From contig OX439047.1 in the NCBI GenBank assembly GCA_949317995.1, positions 44,703,505 to 44,767,504 of the forward strand: a stretch of DNA of 64,000 nucleotides, read 5' to 3'. Under the pieces are notes generated by a model, which was given only the letters and a program-made list of their open reading frames with translations, ran no database searches and was not told where the DNA came from. Shown piece by piece: positions 22,346-35,410 of this stretch (within the stretch, counting starts at the first letter, position 1; each line of letters starts with the position of its first letter). Source of the stretch: Acholoe squamosa. Taxonomy: Eukaryota; Annelida; Polychaeta; Phyllodocida; Polynoidae. The position numbers and the translations under genes were made by a program.

Positions 22346-23132
22346 ATCTGAATCAAATATTTGACATGTTATTATATAGATTTATAACATATAGATACGG
22401 ATAAAGTGGTAGAGATAAGTATATAATAAGTTAATAAGATAAGTCTATAATTCGACGTCTTATTTCAGGCTGCAAACAATTTTAGTGTGCATCCCCTTGC
22501 TTATATAATGCACAGGTTGAGTACCTTTTCTTCTCTCCATGCAAAGGCAATTCATAGAATTGGCTGTCTAGACCTACAAGGTAAACCAAACTGACTATAT
22601 ACTTCTATCACAACTGGGGACTTCTTCATTAATCAAAGGTACATGTAGTAGTTTACTCAGAAAAACCGCTACCGAGAAACATTCCCAGTGATTTATGTAC
22701 ATGTATGTATTACATATATTAACTTCTCAGTGAACCCTGTGTTGTCTTCCGCTACAGGTCATATACCCAATTTTCAGTGTTACTTTACGATGTTACAGTC
22801 TTGGAGATTTTACATTTGCAATACTATAGAGCTAAAGGAGGAGCCTCTGTACCTCCTTGGCAATACCAACATCCAGAAAATAATATCTGATATACAATAT
22901 AATCATATGTCATTCAACAGCGCAATTGATTTTGAGTATTTTCACCTTATAAGTATAACACCATCATCGTTTGATAGCGTGCATGTACATGGGGACCATT
23001 TCGTTAGGCTTGAAAAGACTAGTAGTAATGGTCTTGGAAAACATTAATATGCCAATTGACATGTACACAGTGTTTAGCAGAAGGCTAGACCTAAACTGTA
23101 AACCTAATGCCCAGTCAGCAGACATTTAGCAG

Positions 23133-23362
23133 TAAAGCCCAAGCTCCACTAGGCGGCACGGAGCGGTAGCATCAGAGGCGTCACAGGTTTTCCGTGCATT
23201 GGGGTATCTTTTCTGCTTGCCGATGGAGGAATGCAGCATTTCGCAGCAATTTTCGCGGTGAAACACTCTTGCGAAACGCTGCGTTCCTGTATTGGCAGGC
23301 AGAAAGGATACCCCAATGCACGGAAAACCTGTGACACTGCCGCTCCATGCCGCCTAGTGGAT
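23133..23362. mobile_element. MITE A of a tandem pair (CCACTAGGCGGCA ends)
   Basis: Left CCACTAGGCGGCACGGAGCGG pairs with the reverse complement of the right CCGCTCCATGCCGCCTAGTGG. The inverted arms continue inward almost to the centre (GGTTTTCCGTGCATTGGGGT against its complement at 23,307-23,326), making it a long hairpin of about 220 bases. Confidence 0.75.
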
Positions 23363-23384
23363 CCCTGGCATTAGCCTTAAGTCA

Positions 23385-23653
23385 CGGCTCCACTAGGCAG
23401 CATGGGACGACAGCGTTACATGCGACACATTTTAGTAGTGCATTAGAGCATCCTTTGTGCTGGTCACCTCAACTCTAAAACGTTTTGCGTGAATGTCGCC
23501 AAAGTTTTGTGTCAGTATCGCTGCAACATTCACGCGAAACGCTGCGTTCCTGCATTGGCAGGCAGAAAGGGTACCCAAATACAAGGAAACAAGGAAATCC
23601 TGTGCCACCTGTGATGCTTCCGCCCCATGCCGCCTATTGGAGCTTGGGCTTTA
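23385..23653. mobile_element. MITE B of a tandem pair (same family as A)
   Basis: The left end (GGCTCCACTAGGCAGCATGG) and reverse-complemented right end (AGCTCCAATAGGCGGCATGG) match those of MITE A. The interior shares CGAAACGCTGCGTTCCTG and TTGGCAGGCAGAAAGG with it. The outermost TAAAGCCCAAGCT occurs inverted at both ends of the A+B unit, so the pair may behave as one composite. Confidence 0.7.
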
Positions 23654-24536
23654 GAGTACAGGTGGGAATGCATGTTGGTAGGACGATTGACCTTAATCAC
23701 AGGTAAGACACCTGTGGATGACACCCTGGAGGACACACCTGTAGGAGGATGGTGTCTTAACCCTTTAAGGGCTACACCAGGATTCTATTCATTTATCCTT
23801 TTGATACACAATGTAATGCTGGGGGTCTACTCATCAGCACTACATCATACCACTCAGGTGGTAAAATATCAAAACCTCATTAAGTTTGGTGTGAAGAATA
23901 ACTCTTGAGAAATGAGATTACATAGCAAAGAGCCATACGTGCCGCATATTTACATTCCCTGTACATCAAAATTTTGGATCAACCACAGATATTAATGCTA
24001 CAAGAAGCTTATGAAACAAGGAATCCGATGGGAAAGGTAGAATTAGCTCATCTTGAGATTGCAGTGAGAGAAACGATATAATGTTCGGCACATATGATTC
24101 CATGTGTCACATATTATTTTGTGCCATTTTTCTTCAACAAAAGTTGCTTTATCTTAACAATCACTGGTATATCTATCATTTGAAACTTTCATAGCCAATA
24201 CCTTACTTTGATAGGGTCCTAAATCAGTAATACTTTTGAGTTGATTTGCCAAAACAAATATATGGGGAAAGAAAATATGCGCCACATATGGTTGCTTACT
24301 CTGTGACCCCATTTCGTGAGATTTGACCAAATGCAGTCTTGACGAGTTGACTAGGGGCATGGCCGTGTTCATGCATCGTGGCAACCCATGGCCGTTCTCA
24401 TACATCTTGACAGCCCATTGTCTTTGTGCATCAAATTACTTTGTGGCTTTCAGAGGGTTAAGTCACTACTTGAGAGACCAGAACTACAGGTGCGCGAATT
24501 AACCCTTTTTGCACTGACTTCAAAGAAAACATCTTA

Positions 24537-24896
24537 GGCCAAACAAAATATTGTGTGTTTCCAGTAATATGACTCAAAGATCCAGGGTCGGTAGGTCGGA
24601 TTTTACTTTTTATCTATTTTTTATCCTGTATAGAAATATATGGGCAGATATGTCAGATTCTTTTTAAATTATGAAATACTAACGAGACATGTGAAAAATA
24701 TGCAAAAAGATTTACATATCTAAGCTCTCCACTGTACACACAGAGATGATCTTCATGAAAAATAGATAAAAAATCACGAAAAGTACGGAAAAATTATTGA
24801 AAAATGACCAAAGATTCTCAGAATAATAAGGAAAAAGTGTTTGACCCTCTTTTACTAGGGTCGGTCGGGTAACTAGAAACAAACCATTTTTAGGCC
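24537..24896. mobile_element. 360-bp MITE, copy 1 (GGCC ends, TTA duplication)
   Basis: Flanked by TTA at 24534-24536 and 24897-24899. The ends are inverted over about 40 imperfect bases (GGCCAAACAAAATATTGTGT against GGCCTAAAAATGGTTTGTTT), including the GTTTCCAGTAAT motif and GGTCGGT. A second copy lies at 37,921. The TTA duplication is Harbinger-like. Confidence 0.8.
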
Positions 24897-27779
24897 TTAG
24901 GCTTATGTCTCAAAGGGAATAAAGGAGGCACACAGCAAGACTGACTCAGATTAATTAGAATTTACCATCCATGATGGGATGATCGCCAATTCCTATTTTG
25001 TCACGATGATGAGCATGGATATATCATACAGATTAATTGTCAGGTCAAGATATTACTTTGGCTGTCATACATTAGCAACTTTTGCATGACCCCACTCATC
25101 ACACGCCCCTTTTGCTGTACCTGCCTTAGCTTGTGCTATCTGGGAAGACAACATGATCCGTGCCATAGCCCTGTACTGTCCAAGGCCTTCTTTATCAACC
25201 AGCCCCTTTACACCTTAAATGTTGCATTAAGGTTACATGTTCATTCGTCACAATGCGGCCCTGGCAAATTTACCTCTTAAGCGGGTGGTCCACCGAAGCC
25301 GATATATTCCCCATTTTTAATCGGGAAGATATTGGACTATTTCCGCCCATTTCCGGTCAATTCCAATTTCTTTTTTGCCGGAATTATCAGGAAGTGCATT
25401 AAAAATCTACCGACTTGAGATATAGACTATACCGAGTCACTTCTAATGCACTGCTACAGTATAGAAGCTTCCCAAACGCGGTGTTCCTGGTACGCGAGGC
25501 ATTACAGTAACAATTTCTATCTATAAAACTCATTACAGAACTAGTATGAAGAGCCATAGTATGTAATGTTACACACTCAAGATAACAAAGACATTACCAG
25601 ATCACACAGAACAAGCACTTAATAGGTTTGTATTAAAGTTGAATGGATCTGAAATAATTTGTGGCACAGAATTGTGGTATGATATGAATCCGTAAGAGGG
25701 CAGCACCAAACAGGGAGGTTGTGGCTACAGTTGGTCTAACATTTTTCGTGAGAGACTGAGACTGTAAACCACTGGTAGTACTAGCCCACCAGTGCAATGT
25801 TTGGTCTACTCTATGATGTTTTGGGATGGGAAGGGTACTCTGGAGCATCTATAAAGGGCTATATAAATTCGTTGGTCATTTTGTCTCTCATTAAAAAAGA
25901 AAAATCAAAAAGACACACAGAGACAAACACACACTTGACCTCCCTTACAAAAATATTTGCGTTCGATTCGTGTAATTTGGCTTGTTTATTTTACTGCCAG
26001 ATCTAAGCTCGATTAACATGTCTCTACATCAGTCAGTGATAATGTAAAATGTCTGATATAGAGAATATAATTCACTGATAATGTAAAGCTGGTATGCAGA
26101 GAAGGGATTTTAACACTTGACAGAAGGCAGAAGTAGCTATGTGTATACTTTGGTCACTATCTAGAAAATTATTTTTAGGGGGAATTCCCTGAAACAATTC
26201 TATAGCTCAACATCCTTGGAACGACATCCATTATCATGCAATATCTAACTGTAGAGAGAATTCTTTTACGTTAGTAAGACTTAAATGAACATTGACTCAA
26301 GGTAGCGCCACACGTGCCCGACCTAATGTAAATAGATATCACCAGACGGATACACATCCACATTCTCTCTTTCCCACCTTTACAGTACTGCAGATGGCTG
26401 CCTGCAGATGTCATGGATAAGTTCCGATGAATAGTCCCATCCTCAAGGTCTGGCGCTCTATTGAACATTTTTTTTTTATATTATCATATATGCCTATTTT
26501 CCATGTTTCAGCCATGCTGTCAGCATAGATCTACACAGACACCCTGTCTATAGAATCAGTGAAAGGACCAGACTATAATTGTTTGCCTCTGCTCCCCTTT
26601 GTTCCTCCCTGCTCTGGCTAGGCTGTGCTGGAAAGTCTCTCGGCGGTCATGGCAGACAAATGACTTAAAACAGGCCTGTCCATCTCTCACTATGCCTATG
26701 TAGTGACGGATGTTAAAGAACCATTGCCTCGGTAAATGTGTAGGGGCATGCTTTCTATCTTCCCATAGATTCGGTCACCATCATCCCCCCTCCCCATTAG
26801 ACTAGGGTCCGGGCAACTACGCCACAAGGGTAATCTCACTTCGGTGTGGATACAACCCGCGGGACCTCTCACCCTTGAGTGTCGGCCGTAAGGAAGGCAC
26901 GAGGTGAGATAAAATTTGAGCGAGTGTCGAGCCCCTTAGACCACCCTTTCTGGACCTAGTTTTGGTAATTTGGTAAGAGAGGAAGACATTCAGTTATCTT
27001 AGGCAAATAACATAGAGATTCAATTTTAGAGATTCCAGTGAATATACTCACCCCATTTTATCTTGGAGACTAAGTGCATGTGTATTGAGATCTGAATTGC
27101 AAACATTGTTGGATGTCCTTACAATAAGAAAGCACATTAATTACACCCAATGTCTATTTTCTCAGCACATACCTTAACATTGCAGACAGACTCAGCATCC
27201 TTCCTGCCCCATTCACATTATGACTCCTCACACTCTGTATAATACTGTGTCAACAAACACTGCCACCCCTCAGCGACTAACTATTTCAGGTCCTCCAGGG
27301 CTATATTCCTTGGTCTTCAGTAGCTTCATATGTCGATTTAAGAAATGGCCATGTCACATGTCACTTAAATCACTATGTCCCATGCCACCTCTGCAAACCT
27401 ATCATGTCCCATCTTAAATTAAAAAAAAAACACCCATGTCACTTCACTAATATTTTGCCTCATGTCACTTAGGCCTATTAGTGCAGGATGCTGTGTAATT
27501 TCATAGGAATTTGCTGTGCAAATTGATTTTTTTTGCATATTTGGATAGGTAATGGACATAGTCAACAGAAAATTTTAAGGTCCATTTTTTGCAGGATCCA
27601 TAACACCCATTTTTGGACACTTTTCAAAATGGCCACCCCTGAGTAGACTTCAGCTCATATTTCAGGTATGAATTAGATGATTTTGATGATCTTTACATCA
27701 AAATAGCAGCCACCCACTGCCTCTTCACTGATTTCATAAAAGATGGTTTCAGACCAATTTAAGGTTATTTATGTAAGGT

Positions 27780-28130
27780 CATTTGATCAAGGTCAAGGTC
27801 ATAACTGCAATGAAATATCAAATTTTAGGAGGAAATGAGTTTTTGATAAACTTTACACCTAACTAGGTTTTCTAGTATGCTGATTTAGAAAATTAGGGTT
27901 TCAGACTGATGCAGGGTCATTTACAAGGTATTTTGATCAAGGTCGAGGTCATAAATGTAATAGAATATCATATTCAAAGGGGAAATAGGCTATTCATGAT
28001 TAGTTGAAATGTTACTGGAGGGGTTTGTGTATGTTGTTTCAGAAATGGGGGTTTCATATCAATTTGAGGTCTTTCACAAGGTCATTTGATCATGGTCAAG
28101 GTCATAACAGTGATAAAATGTATGTTTTAG
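27780..28130 (+). repeat. About 150-bp tandem units, left arm of foldback
   Basis: Units around 27,785, 27,937 and 28,090 each contain TGATCAAGGTCAAGGTCATAA or a close variant, with a period near 150 bases. The right arm holds inverted counterparts. Confidence 0.75.
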
Positions 28131-29042
28131 AAGGAAATAGGCCGATTTCGATTATCATTACATGCAGATAGGGTGTTGAGGGTGTACGAGTTATAATGAA
28201 TGCATTTAGGAGAAGATGAAAGGGTTAGGGGTAGTCCAAAAACACTTCTTGAAAGCTTTCAAGATAATTTATTTTGTGAAAAGAATTAGGAATATTAAAA
28301 TAGGGTATGGTCACTGTTGCTTTGTTTCAAGTATGTTCCCACTTTCCCTACAAAACATATGGTCCATCCATATAGACTCACAACCCGGACCATAAGGCAG
28401 TGGCCACTCCTGACTGCAGTGGTCACTGCCATATCAACTGTTTTGACACTGCAAATGCACTCATCACTGGGAATCCACTCACTCTTTACCCTGTTGATGC
28501 AGTTATGAATCAGTGGTCCACTGCCTTCTAACTGAAGCCTCTTTGCACAGCATTGTGAATGCAGTGGTCAGCTGCATTCTGGCTGAAGCACCTGGTCAGA
28601 TTTACAAAACCACTGCTCTGCCCCCCACTGATGATTCAGTGGTCCACTGATTTGACACTGTGGTTCTAGCTATATGTATACCCATTATTGATTAGGTATA
28701 TCATATACAAGCTCCTGAACAGAGCTTAGTATAATTAGATACTACCTAGTTAATATTAACAACCAAGGATGCCTACTGGTTTTATCATACTCTATGGTGG
28801 AGGATAGAATGCATACACAATTTCTCAATGATTCTTGTGCTATGCTTTTCAAAATGCCTGACTTATTCTTCTAAAATATTACATGAATGCACTCTACAAA
28901 ATATTCTGACTTTCATCAAAACTAGAATCATTCTTTATTACATAGGGTGTGCAATCTTGGGAAGACATCTGATAAACTTCTAGTATCTTCCTTTTCCCTG
29001 ACCATTACAAATCCACTCGAGTCAGTCACACAAAGTAGGATT

Positions 29043-29110
29043 GGGGATGAAGCTCAGTGGTAGAATACTTGCTTAGGTTGTGAGGGGTCTGGAGTTCTCC
29101 TCCCAGTCAA
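29043..29110 (+). repeat. tRNA-derived SINE or tRNA pseudogene
   Basis: GGGGATGAAGCTCAGTGGTA followed by an anticodon-like arm (CTTGC-loop-GTGAG) and a degenerate T-arm (GGAGTTCTCCTCC) looks like a tRNA with an A box. The usual GGTTCGA B box is lost. It lies in the central part of the foldback element. Confidence 0.5.
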
Positions 29111-30749
29111 GCCAGAGTAGTTGAGGTCATAGATGTATACATGCCAGACTCGTTCTCAATACATGTAGTTAGATGCACACAGCAGTAATAGAAGTGGTGA
29201 CTCTTTTACCACTGCCCCCTGTCCCCAGCAGTAACTCTGCAGTGGGCCCTCCTTATGCACTGCAGAAGCAGGATGCAGTGAAGAGGCAGTGGGTGGCTGC
29301 TTTACAGATCTGATGAGGCTTTGTCTAATGCACATGAAGTTATTACAAAGAGCATGAGGCATCAGAATTGTACCAGCTGGAACAATCATTTCAGTTTTAA
29401 AGTCTTTTGATCTAAAGATCTCCCATCAGAGACCTAGGGGTGTTGTCTAAAATTGTGGTGCATATATTTTGCAGACAAATGATTCCAATGGTTTTACTTT
29501 ATGCAGGTGTTCTCCACCTCCCATTTTGGAAGAAGATGGCATATCTAATTCCCCAAGGTTCTAAACCTTTAAGAAAAACACTATCCAATTTTCATGAGGG
29601 TTTATTCTGATTGCCTTGCCATCAAATAAAAAAGATTCTGGCACAATTATTGAAATATGTGTCACTATAGAGGAAGGCAGCAGGTTTATCTGATGCATCT
29701 GATGACATCACGGTTGACAAAATGCATTAGATGCTCCATTGCTTATACATTGAAGGTGATATATTGATATTTGCCAAGGGAAATTGCAAAACATACCAGA
29801 TGATAAGCTACAAAGACCATCTGTTTACACCCTAACAATGCATTACAAGCACAACTGTGACATATTTTGTCAATCATGACATCATCAGATGTATCAGATA
29901 AATCTGCTTCTCTTCTCTATAGCACTTGACACTCATCTCAATAACCATGCCAGAATCGTTTTATTTGACATAAAGTCCTTCAGAATACAGTATCATGAAA
30001 ATAGAATAGGTTTTTTTTTTCTTTAACCATAAATGAATCAGCATTCTCATGGCAGACAAAGGCATTTGATGTCAACCAATCAAGAGGGTAAACACGACTT
30101 CACCAGGGGACCTAAATGCTCATAACTTAATTCCTCTTTACATACTTGATAGTCTATCCGGCAACATATTCAAATAAATACATGCATGGTTGCCTGATAC
30201 AGAGATACTTTTTTTAAGCCTTGAAACTCACTCTCAAAGAATATTTGCACAGACATGGGTGGAGATATAAGATATATGCCACAACACTCTATGTCAATTA
30301 TAGTTGGCAGTCCCCCATCATGGTGTCAATATTAGATATAGAGCATTCTCTTCATCCACCCTGAATAGGTCAAATGCCTGTCTCCCCTTCCTTCCCAAGC
30401 AGTTAGAACTTTGGATTTTGAACATGATGCAACAAAAGTTGATTACAAATAAATTGATCTGCATTTTCTTTTATTGTTTTACTCTGGTTGTACTCATTTC
30501 TATGACGAGTGCTTGATGATCAAGATCCTTTGGGGCTGATTACATGTTAGGCTGGTCTAGTATCAGAGGGACACAGGCTGAACATTCACAAGCCTTTGAC
30601 AAGATTTTGCTGTTATTCCCAGTTCTTTGCATATACTGTAAATATTAATCTAGTATGGAACATTTAGTGTAATATTCAGCATTTCAGCCCTTGAACAGTT
30701 CTTTAACAGAGTACTAAAGCTCTTCTTAATTGGCATACATTAGGCATAG

Positions 30750-31400
30750 CAGTCATGACCTTAACGTTGATCAAATCACCTTGGGAACAACCTCCAATTG
30801 ATCTGAAATCTTATTTAGATATGTAGATCATCAAAATTGGCCAATTTCCAACATGAAATGTGAGATTGCAAAACTTTGTGACCTTAACATAACCTTTTGA
30901 ATGATGCATCTATGACCTTGACCTTGATCTCAAATTGGACTGACACCCTAATTTTCTGAATCAGCACTCTTAAAAGCCCGTAATTATATATAAAGATTAT
31001 CAGAATCAGCCAATTTCTCTTAAAATGTATGTCATTCGATACCAGTTATGACCTTGACCTTGACTATTGCCTTGTGAATGACTTCTAATTGATCTGGAAC
31101 ACTCATTTTCTGAATCAGCATCCTCATGAACCCCTAATTAGATGTCTACATCATCATGATTAGCTGATTTCCCCCTATATTATGATATTCTATCACAGCT
31201 ATGACCTTGACCTTGATCAAATGACCTTGTAAATGACCTTGCATTAATCTGAAACCCTCATTTTCTGAATTAGCATCCTTAAAAGCCCTTGGTTTGATGT
31301 ACAGCTCATCAAAATCAAATAATATCTTCCTAAAATATGATATTTCATTGCAGTTATGACCTTGACCTTTATCATATGACCTTGTAAATGACCTCAAATT
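30750..31400 (-). repeat. About 150-bp tandem units, right arm of foldback
   Basis: ATGACCTTGACCTTGA or variants recur near 30,755, 30,912, 31,047, 31,200 and 31,356, inverted relative to the left-arm units. Confidence 0.75.
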
Positions 31401-32232
31401 GATCTGCAACCCTCATCTATGAAATCAGCATCTCCGAAAATCCCTATTTTGATGTGAAGATCATAAAAATCATCCCATTATTACCTGAAATATAAGCCAA
31501 AGTCTACTCAGTGACAGCCATTTTGAAAAGTGCCCAAAAATGGGTGTTGGGAATCCCAAAAAAATCTGACCCTAAAATTTTCTGTTAGTTATGTCCATTT
31601 CCCTTCCAAATCTGCAGAAATATCAATTTGCACAGGATATTCCTACGGGAGCCCTTTTTTGAACACAGCATCCTGCACTATATGCAACTGGTCTATTTTA
31701 AAGAAATGACCATGTCACCATGTCAAATTCAGTGGGCCAGAACCATTGAACTCAAAGGGTCTTCCAAACCCTTCAGTGCATTCCACAGTATAGGGCTTAG
31801 TATGGACGCCCAATAGGTTGGCCATTGCTTGATCTGGTATGTTACATATATGTACCTATGGAGATAAGCACTGATACGGGCCAGCATGATGAGTTACATA
31901 ATATACCCAAAGGTTTCTGCACTGAATAGCGGGAATTATCTGATTGGTTAATAATGCATCCCTCTTGGTTCCTATATGACCTACCCATCATATTCCCTTC
32001 CTACCCAAGCACACACAATGCACACACACACACGTATTGACTATCACTCCTGACGCCGACGTCGCTATGGCAGATATCGCATATTCGGTAGGCTTTTCTA
32101 TTGCAGCAGAGTCTTGTGTGTGTGTTTGCCCCTGCCGTTGCCATGGAAACTGTGTGCAAACAGAGTTCTGTCCAGGGACTGCGTGTCTCCCCATCCTCCA
32201 GGGTTGGTGTTGTGACACCGTACTGCAATCCT

Positions 32233-32362
<130 letters not shown>

Positions 32363-32463
32363 GGACAACACTCCATGGGGGAATCCGCCCCCACAGTGTG
32401 CATGATGCAGATATTATTATGTAACCCGATGCGTATTTTAATGTTAATCAGTGAAGTTGAAAT

Positions 32464-32466
<3 letters not shown>

Positions 32467-32539
<73 letters not shown>

Positions 32540-32540
32540 C

Positions 32541-32575
<35 letters not shown>

Positions 32576-32576
32576 G
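32467..32576. repeat. (GA)n(GACA)n microsatellite
   Basis: GA dinucleotides pass into GACAGA and GACA tetranucleotide repeats. Confidence 0.95.
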
Positions 32577-32579
32577 AGT

Positions 32580-35410
32580 AAAGGCAGGCAGGATGGATGC
32601 GGCATCTATAGATTAGACACATTGCTTAAAGTGATTTTCTCCACTGCATGGGATTTTCTGGTACCGCAATCCTTCATTGTTTTTTTGCAAATTGTCTTCT
32701 GCTCCACCCTTGTTAGTGGGTGTGCAAACAATCTGCTCCTACCAGCCAATCAAAATGCCCCAACTTAACACGTGGCAACATTTGTGACGTCACTATACAG
32801 TCTCGATTTCGGATTAGAAATACTGAGAGGTGCTACTCCAAGTATTAGATGCAATGGGGTTTCCTCTTATCTCATTTTCTGTCCATTTTCTTTTCTCTGT
32901 TAGCTATTATTCATGACATGGATTTTCATACTGGGTGCATCATGGCAGAAATTGAACACTAAAAGTTAATCAAAATTAGAATTATAACGAGTATTTGTCT
33001 CCGGTGTCTTCAACAAATGTTCAACACCATCATACCGTGCACCTAACTTCATAATAGACTTATTGTAAGATGAATTATCTATTGATTCATTAGATTACCT
33101 GTCTCCATAGATCACCGAAAGTAACGAGCATGATTGATAATGATAGGAAATAAAATTAAGGCCAGAATGTCCAGCAGTGGAAAAATATTAGTTCTACAAC
33201 TTTCCTATTCGCGTCGATTAATTATATTACAGTTGTCTCTTATCTTGGAGAAGAGTCATGGTTTCTCTGGTAACATTTCAATCTGCTATGTTTCATTTAA
33301 ATCAGCTTTTATTGTAGTATCAACTTAAGTTGGCCCTGTTACCAGCACAGCCATTCCCAGTTGGACTTTTCTGGAAAGGTCAAGTTATGTTTTCTTCGCT
33401 AATTTCGTCTAATGAATATCTTTAGTCCAGCCTCGTGACGGAACTGGGATTTGCATTACCCAAGGTTACTAATGAGACAAGGAAAAGGAAAAGAAGAAAA
33501 ACATCACTCAGTGGGCACAAACAAAACGTTTACAAAATATAAAAGGTAAACAACTATCCTGCTCTTAGGGGAACTACCAATATAACCGACATGAAACATC
33601 AAATTTTGTTATACCTCTAAAATTTAATCAGGTATAGGCCATATGTAAAAGGTTCATTATTTCTAGATGGTTTTGTTACAGTACATCTAGTTGCAAGGTC
33701 TGGGCTAGCCAGAGCTCAACGGAATCTAATCAATGATACATCATATTTGGGATTCTTAAGCATATTTATTAATTGCCCTTGGGCAAAAAAAAGTCCCCTT
33801 TAAACAGGGAGAGTGTATGTATGCATAATACAACACCAAGGTCTACACATTTTTGAAAGGCAATTGCCCTTCGATGAGATTATTGCTCACTCCTCAGTGA
33901 ACAACACTAACATAGTGGTATATTTTACCCATACCTTTCACATCCTTTACGTGTCGAAACATGGAAAATCACAAATACCCATATAAGATCTCAGTGCAGT
34001 ATAGATCTAAGGAGATATGCTTATGCATAGAAAAGAGAGAAAAAAATCAGAAAAAAAGGTGCAGAGTAACTGTTCATGAAGAATCACATTCTGCTATAGT
34101 CGGAACTTTATTTTCACTCTAAACAAGCCATATTTAGAACGCAAGAAGAATGGTTTCCCCATAATTCAGCAAATTTGTTGACATTTGGCTTCCAGGGAAA
34201 CCATAATTTTGTTCTTTCCGGATACGATAATATCTCATTTTATCAACCAATCAATAAGGCTTTAGAAAACACTGAAAATAGAGTAGAATTATCCCTTCTT
34301 CTAGTTAAAAAATTATGAATAATTATTACTAAAAATTATTATATTTTCCAATAACAGCTGTTTTGTAATTTATTCAGCAATATGTCAATACTTAATTGAG
34401 TTACAGTTTCTCCTCAATTTCTTTATATCGCCGACATCCCATGTTTGAGATGTTACATTTCTGTAGCTACTTGGAATATTCTAGCATAAATGGTACCACC
34501 ATAGATGAAGACATGAATTAGAAAAAATGAACATTTTCCACCAATATTATGATTTTCCAAGTTTTGTCACAGATATATGTGTGTATATCTATACATCTGC
34601 CCCAGACGTCAAGTAATAAGATATACAGTCACAAACATCAACAGGAAAAAAACCATTTGCAGCCAAATGGGTTTGATACCGATGGGTAAAGATGCATGTG
34701 GATCGAGTTGTGAAGACTGGACAGTCCGTGGAAGTGTTTCTGGTCAAAAATCATAGAAAGTGTGCAAATAGGCCTTGGTGGAGTTTTGAGAGGTCTGAGA
34801 AAAAATCATGTAGTATCTCAAAAATATTTTTTGTGGATAGTGTATAGGTCTTGAGGTAACTGCACATGAAATATTATGAGTTAAATATGGAAACCGTTGC
34901 TATGGCAATGCCCAGAACCTATCTACCTGGAAACGATGTCCTCCCGATTGACCATTTGGGGCATTTTCCTTTTATTGATTCAAAATGACCTATAATATGC
35001 TTCTGGTCCACTGTTATTATGATTTTGCTTGTAGTACTGGGTCTAATGGTTGGGTTTGGAGTATTGTAGTCAGATGTAATGGGCTTTTTGCCTTTCCCTC
35101 AGGTCATTTTCCTATAGGGCCTAGCCTGGAATTCAAGTAAATCTCAGATTCTAAGATATTCATTTCTTTCTGTTCTATATAAAAGCTGAACAGACTATGG
35201 TAGGAACTATTGATTATATGGAATACAATGCCCACGGCATGTACTTTCAGGTGGTATATAGTTTTGATGGGGGAAAAAATCTGTAATTTCTGTTCCAAAT
35301 ACCTTGTAGTTCATCACTCGCCTGGACATTATGTTCAGAATTGTGATCAAAATCCATTAAAAGTAGGCTCATTTTATGATAGCAAGGAATCAGATGAGAT
35401 AAAATGATTA
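32580..35410. other. Noncoding stretch, no gene recognised
   Basis: AT-rich sequence without a supported coding frame. An X-box-like GTTGCTATGGCAAT occurs near 34,887. Confidence 0.55.

Larger units (their letters stand above)
20871..27478. other. Noncoding stretch with small elements, no gene recognised
   Basis: No coding sequence is supported. Recognisable items (half-site cluster at 21.5 kb, mini-hairpin at 22.3 kb, paired MITEs at 23.1-23.65 kb, MITE at 24.54 kb) are listed separately. The rest is AT-rich sequence. Confidence 0.6.
27479..31680. mobile_element. 4.2-kb foldback element
   Basis: Both ends read TAGTGCAGGATGCTGTGT inward, with TAT flanking each side (27476-27478, 31681-31683). 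The arms are inverted copies: CAGAAAATTTTAAGG near 27,570 against its complement near 31,580, and further matching pairs inward to about 29,600-30,000 (ATTCTGGCA, TCTGATGCATCTGATGA). No transposase is encoded. Arms of roughly 2 kb make it a foldback-type element. The arms are diverged, so it is not recent. Confidence 0.8.

Noticed and set aside
22688..23047. 119-codon plus-strand frame
   Set aside because: AT-rich composition, no recognisable motif and no splice context.
26810..26940. GC-richer patch that might be an RNA gene
   Set aside because: No cloverleaf, box motifs or coding frame could be made out.
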